From NCBI GenBank assembly GCA_023254645.1, contig JALRLA010000109.1:1-18542 (forward strand): a stretch of 18,542 nucleotides of DNA, given 5' to 3'. The stretch comes from Bacteroidia bacterium. GTDB lineage: Bacteria; Bacteroidota; Bacteroidia; NS11-12g; UBA955. The position numbers were made by a program, and so were the translations under genes. Below, piece after piece: positions 13,610 through 18,542 of this stretch. Position 1 is the first letter of the stretch. Every line of letters starts with the position of its first letter. Under the pieces are notes generated by a model. The model worked only from the letters and a program-made list of their open reading frames with translations, ran no database searches and was not told the origin of the DNA.

Positions 13610-14869
13610 ATGAAAGCCAAAGCCCAAGATTTAGGCATGAACCTGGTTGATAGTTTCACCGAGTTCAAGGAGTTCAAGAACATTGATCGCGCCACCATGA
13701 TGCGCGTATTGGAAGATGTATTCCGCAACATTTTGCGGAAAAAATTTGGCAACGACGCCAACTTTGACATCATCATCAACACCGAAACCGGTGACATCGA
13801 GATGTACCATCTCCGTCTCATCGTTGAAGAAGGTGAAGTTGAAGATTTCAACTTGCAAATCACCTTGGCCGATGCCCAGAAATTCGAACCTGACTACGCC
13901 GTTGGGGAAGATTGCATTCAGCAGGTCTTCTTGGAAGACTTCGGTCGCCGCGCGGTCTTGAATGCCCGCCAAGCGCTCATGAGTCGCATCATTGAATTGG
14001 AAAAAGACGAGTTGGTCAAGAAATACAAAGACCGCAGAGGTGAAATCATCACCGGTGAGGTCTACAACGTATGGAAACGCGAAATCATGGTATTGGACGA
14101 CGAGGGCAATGAGTTGACCTTGCCCAAAGAGCATATGATTCCTCGCGACATCTACAAAAAAGGCGACAGTATTCGCGCCATTGTACATGATGTTGATATC
14201 GAAAAAGCCACTCCGAGAATCATTTTGTCACGCACAAGCCCCGAGTTCTTGGAACGCTTATTCGAATTGGAAGTACCCGAGATTTTGGACGGCTTGATCA
14301 CCATCAAAAAGGTCGTTCGCGAGCCCGGTGAGCGTGCCAAAGTAGCCGTAGAAAGCTACGACGATCGCATTGATCCCGTAGGAGCCTGTGTAGGTGTAAA
14401 AGGTGCTCGTATTCACGGTATTGTACGTGAATTGCGCAACGAAAACATCGACGTTATCAGCTACACTTCCAATAATGCTCTATTCATTCAACGCGCTTTG
14501 CAACCAGCCGCCATCAGCCGCATGGAAATCAAAGACGAAGAAGGAGTAGTGAATGTATTCTTGGAGACTGACCAGGTTTCATTGGCCATTGGTCGAGGCG
14601 GTCACAACATCAAACTGGCTGGAAAGCTCTGCGGATACCAAATTGAAGTTTACCGCGTCAATGCCGAAATCCAAGAGGAGGACGACGTTGATCTGGATGA
14701 ATTCACTGATGAAATCGAAAGCTGGATCATCGAAGAATTGAAGAAAATCGGCTTGGATACAGCCAAAGACGTTTTGCGCCACAGCGTAGAAGATTTGGCG
14801 CGCCGAACCGAACTTGAGGTGGAAACCATCGAAGAAGTTCAAAAGATTCTTAAGACAGAATTCGAGTAA
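13610..14869 (+). CDS. nusA: Transcription termination/antitermination factor NusA
   Basis: 419 residues. NusA binds RNA polymerase and nascent RNA and modulates pausing, termination and antitermination. The N-terminal polymerase-binding domain covers about 1-130, S1 about 142-210 (EIITGEVYNVWKREIMVLDD), KH1 about 230-300 with GVKGARIHGIVREL, and KH2 about 300-350 with AIGRGGHNIKLAGKLCGY. A short acidic linker (EEDDVDLDEF) and one helical C-terminal unit end the protein; the paired E. coli C-terminal repeats are absent, as is common outside proteobacteria. The ATG at 13610 is 1 base after rimP; a second ATG at 13637 (MNLVDSF) aligns better with homologues I remember and could be the true start. 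A hairpin spans the stop codon. Confidence 0.96.
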   Translation: MKAKAQDLGMNLVDSFTEFKEFKNIDRATMMRVLEDVFRNILRKKFGNDANFDIIINTETGDIEMYHLRLIVEEGEVEDFNLQITLADAQKFEPDYAVGEDCIQQVFLEDFGRRAVLNARQALMSRIIELEKDELVKKYKDRRGEIITGEVYNVWKREIMVLDDEGNELTLPKEHMIPRDIYKKGDSIRAIVHDVDIEKATPRIILSRTSPEFLERLFELEVPEILDGLITIKKVVREPGERAKVAVESYDDRIDPVGACVGVKGARIHGIVRELRNENIDVISYTSNNALFIQRALQPAAISRMEIKDEEGVVNVFLETDQVSLAIGRGGHNIKLAGKLCGYQIEVYRVNAEIQEEDDVDLDEFTDEIESWIIEELKKIGLDTAKDVLRHSVEDLARRTELEVETIEEVQKILKTEFE

Positions 14870-14877
14870 TTCTGTTT
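14853..14877 (+). promoter_or_regulatory. Hairpin spanning the nusA stop codon
   Basis: ACAGAATT (14855-14862) pairs perfectly with AATTCTGT (14868-14875) around a 5-base loop, extendable by two weaker pairs. The nusA TAA at 14867-14869 begins at the last loop base. Only a short TTT follows, so it is a poor terminator; ribosomes finishing nusA would unfold it. Confidence 0.45.
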
Positions 14878-14884
14878 CCAAAAT

Positions 14885-14922
14885 ACACGGAGTTGGCTCC
14901 AAATCCCGAGCCAACTCTGTGT
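14885..14922 (+). promoter_or_regulatory. Strong 15-bp hairpin between nusA and infB
   Basis: The arms at 14885-14899 (acacggagttggctc) and 14908-14922 (gagccaactctgtgt) pair over 15 bp with a single G-U pair and an 8-base loop. It is the strongest stem in the window outside genes. No U-tract follows, so it may be an RNA processing site, a stability element protecting the rimP-nusA mRNA, or a Rho-independent pause, rather than a standard terminator. Confidence 0.65.
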
Positions 14923-14929
14923 TCATAAA

Positions 14930-14945
14930 GTGGGGGAAGCCCCGC
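14930..14945 (+). promoter_or_regulatory. Small GC-rich hairpin upstream of the infB promoter
   Basis: gtgggg and ccccgc form a 6-bp stem (one G-U) with a GAAG loop. It ends 5 bases before the TTG of the infB promoter. It is the third stem-loop within about 90 bases. Confidence 0.4.
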
Positions 14946-14950
14946 AAAAC

Positions 14951-14982
14951 TTGGGATTTGTCGCAACATAAAGTTATTTTTG
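14951..14982 (+). promoter_or_regulatory. Internal promoter for infB
   Basis: TTG at 14951-14953, a 21-base spacer, then TATTTTTG at 14975-14982, an exact TAnnTTTG. The ATG of infB is 8 bases downstream. IF2 could thus be made independently of rimP-nusA. Confidence 0.6.
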
Positions 14983-14990
14983 AATAGAAT

Positions 14991-17681
14991 ATGGCGGAAT
15001 ACCGTTTAGCTAAAGTAGCCAGCGAACTCAATCGCAGCGCACAGGTCTTGGCCGAATTCTTGAACAACTCCGGTTTTCAAGTTGAGCCTCGTCCTACTAC
15101 CAAAATCTCAAATGAGATGTACCGGGCGCTTGTGGAAGAGTTTTCAGCTGATAAAGCAGCCCGCGAAGAGGCCAACCAACTGAAGAGTGTAAAATCTCCT
15201 CGTCCGGTTAGTCCTGAACCTGTTGCACCCGTTACTCCTGCTGTCGAAGCAGAGAAGCCCAAAGAAGAGCCCGCCCCCGAACCCAAAGTGGCCACTGAGC
15301 CCGCTGTGGTATCAGGTCCTAAAGTGTTGGGCAAAATCGAAATCCCTAGCAAGGGAGGAAAGAAAAAGACAGCTGAACCGGTTGTTGAAGCCAAACCTGA
15401 ACCCAGTCCTTCTCCAGAACCAGCAGCTCCAGAACCCGCAACTGTTGTTGAGGCAGAAAAACCTGCTCCCGTGGCACCTGAACCTACTGCAGCTAACCAG
15501 CCAGAAGAAGAAGAAGAAGCTGACGAAAAGGTTGAAACCAAATTCGAAAAGCTCAGCGGTCCCAAAGTTTTAGGTAAAATTGCTCTTCCAACGTCGGAAC
15601 GTTCAGGAGTAAAAACCTTAGCCGACGAAGCCCGCGACGAATTGCGCGAGAAGCGCAAACGCAAGCGCAAAACAGTTGAAGGCGAAAAAGTGGCCGTTCA
15701 AGATCGAATACGCGAACAGCGACAACAAGAGGCACCTAAGCCCGGTCAAGCTGGACCTGCCAAAACTGAGGTCACCCAGAAATCGGTCAACCGAAACGTG
15801 CAAAACACCATGGGCCGTATGGGCTCAGCGGGAAAAACACGCGGTCAAAAACATAAAATCAAACAGCGCAACAAGGAAGATCGCAACCAACAGCGCCGTG
15901 AACGTCAAGAGCGCCAAGAAGCCGAAAGCAAGATCTTGAAGGTCACCGAGTTTGTGACAGCCAATGACTTGGCTCAGTTGATGAACCAGCCGGTAACGGC
16001 GATTATATCTGCGTGTTTCACCTTGGGTTTGATGGTATCCATTAACCAGCGTTTGGATGCTGAAACCATTCAAATTGTGGCTGACGAGTACGGCTACGAA
16101 ATTGAATTCGTCGATGCTGAATCACAAATCATCGCGATTGAAGAAGAAGACGACGATCCAAAAGATCTCAAGCCTCGTGCTCCCATAGTAACCGTTATGG
16201 GTCACGTTGACCACGGTAAGACCTCACTGTTGGACTATGTACGAAAAGAGAACGTCATTGCCGGTGAAGCAGGAGGAATCACCCAGCACATTGGAGCCTA
16301 TGAGGTCACCTTACAGGACAAACGCAAAATCACCTTCTTGGATACCCCTGGTCACGAAGCCTTTACGGCCATGCGTGCTCGCGGTGCCAAGGTTACTGAC
16401 CTTGCCATCATTGTCATTGCTGCTGACGACTCCGTAATGCCCCAAACGCGCGAAGCCATCGCACATGCTCAAGCAGCAGGTGTTCCCATGGTATTCGCTA
16501 TCAATAAAATTGACAAAGACGGCGCTAACCCCGATCGCATTCGCGAGCAGTTGGCGAGCATGAATATTCTGGTCGAAGACTGGGGCGGCAAGTTCCAGTG
16601 CCAAGAGATTTCAGCCAAGAAAGGATTGAACATCGACAAGCTTCTAGAAAAAGTACTTCTTGAGTCTGAAATGATGGAATTGACAGCCAATCCCGATCGC
16701 AATGCCAAGGGTACCGTTATCGAAGCGACCCAAGAACGCGGACGCGGTATTGTTTGTACCATGTTGGTTCAAACTGGAACACTGAGAGTCGGCGACCACA
16801 TGGTGGCAGGACCTTATTATGCCAAAGTTCGCGCCCTGTTCAACGAGCGCGGAACCAATATCAAAGAAGCTCCCCCGAGCACACCCGTCAAAATGTTGGG
16901 ATTCTCTGAAACCCCAACGGCTGGTGATATTTGGGTAGAATTCAGCGAAGAAAGCACAGCCAAAGAAGTCGCCAACAAGCGACAGCAATTGGTTCGCGAA
17001 CAAGGAATTCGCACCCAGCGCCACATCACTTTGGATGAAATTGGCCGTCGCTTGAGCGTAGGTAACTTCAAAGAATTGAAGTTGATCGTCAAAGGTGACG
17101 TAGACGGTTCGGTTGAAGCCTTGAGCGATTCTCTGCTCAAACTCAGCACTGAAGAAATCGCTGTCAATGTCATTCACCGCGGCGTGGGTCAAATTACGGA
17201 AAGCGATGTGCTGTTGGCTTCTGCCTCTGATGCCATCATCGTCGGCTTTAACGTTCGCCCCTCGGCCAAAGCCAAACAGCTGGCTGAAAACGAAGAAATC
17301 GACATTCGCGCCTATTCGATCATCTATAAAGCCATTGAAGAAATCAAGGCCGCCATGGAAGGTCTCTTGAGTCCTGAAGTGGTCGAGAAAGTCATTGGTA
17401 ACGTAGAAATTCGCGAAGTATTCAAAATCTCCAAAGTTGGAAGTGTTGCAGGTTGTATGGTTACCGATGGCCACGTGGAACGCGGCTCTATGATTCGAGT
17501 CATTCGCGACGGTGTGGTCATTCATACCGGAAGTCTAGCTTCACTTAAGCGCTACAAAGACGACGTCAAAGAGGTCAAGAAGGGCTACGAATGCGGTTTG
17601 CAGATCGAGCGATTCAACGACATAGAAGTTGGCGACTACTTGGAGGTTTACAAAGAGGAAGAAGTAAAACGCAAGTTGTAA
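14991..17681 (+). CDS. infB: Translation initiation factor IF-2
   Basis: 896 residues. IF2 is the GTPase that places initiator tRNA on the 30S subunit and promotes 50S joining. An N-terminal IF2N-like helical unit ([12 protein letters not shown]) is followed by a long low-complexity Pro/Glu/Ala linker (about 70-190) holding two copies of SGPKVLGKI, at 108 and 189. A basic Arg/Lys/Gln stretch (about 210-320) and a second IF2N unit ([15 protein letters not shown]) come next. The G domain has G1 GHVDHGKT at 404-411, DTPGH at 451-455, NKID at 505-508 and SAKKG. The remaining domains end with the fMet-tRNA-binding C2 barrel ([17 protein letters not shown]). The protein is complete and typical for the phylum. 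It has its own promoter as well as the operon promoter. Confidence 0.98.
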   Translation: MAEYRLAKVASELNRSAQVLAEFLNNSGFQVEPRPTTKISNEMYRALVEEFSADKAAREEANQLKSVKSPRPVSPEPVAPVTPAVEAEKPKEEPAPEPKVATEPAVVSGPKVLGKIEIPSKGGKKKTAEPVVEAKPEPSPSPEPAAPEPATVVEAEKPAPVAPEPTAANQPEEEEEADEKVETKFEKLSGPKVLGKIALPTSERSGVKTLADEARDELREKRKRKRKTVEGEKVAVQDRIREQRQQEAPKPGQAGPAKTEVTQKSVNRNVQNTMGRMGSAGKTRGQKHKIKQRNKEDRNQQRRERQERQEAESKILKVTEFVTANDLAQLMNQPVTAIISACFTLGLMVSINQRLDAETIQIVADEYGYEIEFVDAESQIIAIEEEDDDPKDLKPRAPIVTVMGHVDHGKTSLLDYVRKENVIAGEAGGITQHIGAYEVTLQDKRKITFLDTPGHEAFTAMRARGAKVTDLAIIVIAADDSVMPQTREAIAHAQAAGVPMVFAINKIDKDGANPDRIREQLASMNILVEDWGGKFQCQEISAKKGLNIDKLLEKVLLESEMMELTANPDRNAKGTVIEATQERGRGIVCTMLVQTGTLRVGDHMVAGPYYAKVRALFNERGTNIKEAPPSTPVKMLGFSETPTAGDIWVEFSEESTAKEVANKRQQLVREQGIRTQRHITLDEIGRRLSVGNFKELKLIVKGDVDGSVEALSDSLLKLSTEEIAVNVIHRGVGQITESDVLLASASDAIIVGFNVRPSAKAKQLAENEEIDIRAYSIIYKAIEEIKAAMEGLLSPEVVEKVIGNVEIREVFKISKVGSVAGCMVTDGHVERGSMIRVIRDGVVIHTGSLASLKRYKDDVKEVKKGYECGLQIERFNDIEVGDYLEVYKEEEVKRKL

Positions 17682-17736
17682 GGATCTAGATTGAAAAAAT
17701 TACAGGCCTTTGGCACAGAAATTGCCAATCGCTGCG

Positions 17737-17744
17737 TAACATTG
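17737..17744 (+). promoter_or_regulatory. Possible promoter box for the DUF1573 pair
   Basis: TAACATTG differs from TAnnTTTG at one base and ends 13 bases before the ATG at 17758. No well-spaced -33 TTG is seen. The 76-base gap after infB contains no convincing terminator, so read-through from infB is also possible. Confidence 0.3.
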
Positions 17745-17757
17745 AAAGAATAAGACT

Positions 17758-18168
17758 ATGAAAAAACTGTTGACTTTTGCAATTGCCACAGTGGCCTTCT
17801 TTGCTACTGCTATGGCTCAACAAGCTACTGAACCCATCAAGTGGACCACCAAGTCTCACGACTTCGGTACCATCAAAATGGGCCCAAAAGCTGAAACAAC
17901 ATTTGCTTTCACCAACACTTCATCTGTACCGGTTGTCATCACGCAAGCCAAACCATCTTGCGGTTGCACCACTCCTAGTTACACCAGCACTCCCATTATG
18001 CCTGGCGAAACTGGAGAGATCAAAGCTAGCTATGGTACGGAAGGCCGCCCCGGTCAATTCGACAAGACCATCACCGTTACCTTCGACGCTTTCCCTGACA
18101 AACCTGTTGTGTTGTCTATTCACGGAAACGTCACCACTGAAGGAAACTCAGCCGGTAGCGATTTGTAA
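17758..18168 (+). CDS. Secreted DUF1573 domain protein (first of tandem pair)
   Basis: 136 residues. A Sec signal peptide, MKKLLTFAIATVAFFATAMA, with likely cleavage before QQ, sends it to the periplasm or beyond. The remainder is one immunoglobulin-like DUF1573 domain: HDFGTIKMGPKAETTFAFTNTS, then the hallmark SCGCT at 67-71, PGETGEIKASYGT and GQFDKTITV. The domain resembles the MSP/ASH-type beta-sandwich; its function in Bacteroidota is unknown. The conserved Cys pair could form a disulfide or bind something. There is no lipobox and no C-terminal anchor. A close paralogue begins 11 bases downstream. Confidence 0.88.
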   Translation: MKKLLTFAIATVAFFATAMAQQATEPIKWTTKSHDFGTIKMGPKAETTFAFTNTSSVPVVITQAKPSCGCTTPSYTSTPIMPGETGEIKASYGTEGRPGQFDKTITVTFDAFPDKPVVLSIHGNVTTEGNSAGSDL

Positions 18169-18179
18169 CAAAGCCCACC

Positions 18180-18542
18180 ATGAAGAAGTTTTTGTTTCTG
18201 ATTTCTGCCCTGTCCCTTTTCGGGGTATCCCAGGCACAAGAGGCTGTTAGCAGCAATGCAGTCATCAAGTTCGAGAACACCACTCATGCATTTGGCACCG
18301 TCATCGAAGGTCAAATTGCTACGCACGAATTCACGTTTCAGAACACAGGCACCGAGCCCTTGGTTTTGAAGAACGTTCAAGCCTCCTGCGGATGCACAAC
18401 TCCCTCATGGCCACGCGAACCCATCGCACCCGGCGCTAGTTCGAAAATTGTCGTCAAGTACGATTCAAATGGACGTCCTGGCTCCTTCAATAAGAGTGTT
18501 TTCATCTTCTCCAATGGGGGTGACGTAACCCTGAACATTTCA
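18180..18542 (+). CDS. Secreted DUF1573 domain protein (second of tandem pair, 3' end outside window)
   Basis: 121 codons are visible from the ATG at 18180, open to the window edge. The N-terminus MKKFLFLISALSLFGVSQA is a Sec signal peptide. The domain repeats the layout of the upstream gene: HAFGTVIEGQIATHEFTFQN, SCGCTTPSW at 69-77, PGASSKIVVKYDSNGRPGSFNK. Identity to the first copy is moderate but spread over the whole domain, and the spacing of the Cys-Gly-Cys motif is nearly identical, indicating an old tandem duplication. The 11-base gap suggests one operon. Whether it has more domains beyond the edge cannot be seen. Confidence 0.85.
   Translation, partial: MKKFLFLISALSLFGVSQAQEAVSSNAVIKFENTTHAFGTVIEGQIATHEFTFQNTGTEPLVLKNVQASCGCTTPSWPREPIAPGASSKIVVKYDSNGRPGSFNKSVFIFSNGGDVTLNIS

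Noticed and set aside
16644..17525. Long open frame (293 codons) on the minus strand opposite infB
   Set aside because: It mirrors the codon pattern of infB, gives no recognisable protein family, and lies wholly within a certain gene.
17709..17729. TTGGC-N9-GCCAA repeat after infB as a terminator
   Set aside because: The stem is only 5 bp, with a 9-base loop and no U-run after it; too weak to call.
17777..18250. 157-codon frame overlapping the first DUF1573 gene
   Set aside because: Out-of-frame shadow; the real frames on either side have signal peptides and conserved SCGCT motifs.
1..18542. tRNA, rRNA, CRISPR arrays, insertion sequences or phage genes
   Set aside because: No cloverleaf, direct-repeat array, transposase or terminal repeat was recognised, and nearly all the sequence is assigned to housekeeping-type genes.

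Overview
The window looks like chromosomal housekeeping DNA of a member of the Bacteroidota. Flavobacteriales is my guess, but the order cannot be fixed from sequence alone. GC is moderate, close to half by eye. Support for the phylum comes from repeated TAnnTTTG promoter boxes just upstream of genes, weak or absent Shine-Dalgarno sequences, and a phylum-typical gene set: DUF1573 proteins, DUF2452, a bacterial GH3 protein, a PaaE-type reductase, a gld-linked ureohydrolase-like protein, and IF2 with repeated PKVLGKI segments. Coding density is very high. I see no mobile element, prophage, CRISPR array, rRNA or tRNA.

Layout: (1) 1-1694, plus strand: the 3' part of a UshA-type metallophosphatase, overlapping by ATGA with an RluD-family pseudouridine synthase. 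(2) 1685-3898, minus strand: a catalytically degenerate ureohydrolase-like protein, then a PaaE-like flavin/2Fe-2S reductase with its own promoter. (3) 3975-4937, plus: a GT2 glycosyltransferase with a fused C-terminal Rossmann-like domain. It converges with thymidylate synthase (4934-5737, minus). (4) 5844-8842, plus: pyruvate dehydrogenase E2, a clear intrinsic terminator, then a tightly overlapping trio of TrpF-like protein, small acidic lipoprotein and aspartate-semialdehyde dehydrogenase. A DUF2452 gene (8877-9332) follows. (5) 9329-11687, minus: a GH3 protein and MurQ with overlapping reading frames. (6) 11717-13004, plus: a conserved unknown protein and a lipoprotein cyclophilin. (7) 13042-17681, plus: the rimP-nusA-infB translation/transcription operon, with a promoter, a structured rimP leader, and three hairpins plus a second promoter ahead of infB. 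(8) 17758-end, plus: two tandem secreted DUF1573 proteins, the second cut by the window edge.

No obvious new defence or biosynthetic system is present. The best leads are regulatory: the terminator-like hairpin in the rimP leader, the hairpin cluster between nusA and infB, promoter boxes so close to start codons that several mRNAs should be leaderless, and three convergent gene pairs whose ends overlap with no visible terminator. Two proteins appear to be enzyme folds that have lost key catalytic residues: the ureohydrolase-like and TrpF-like proteins.
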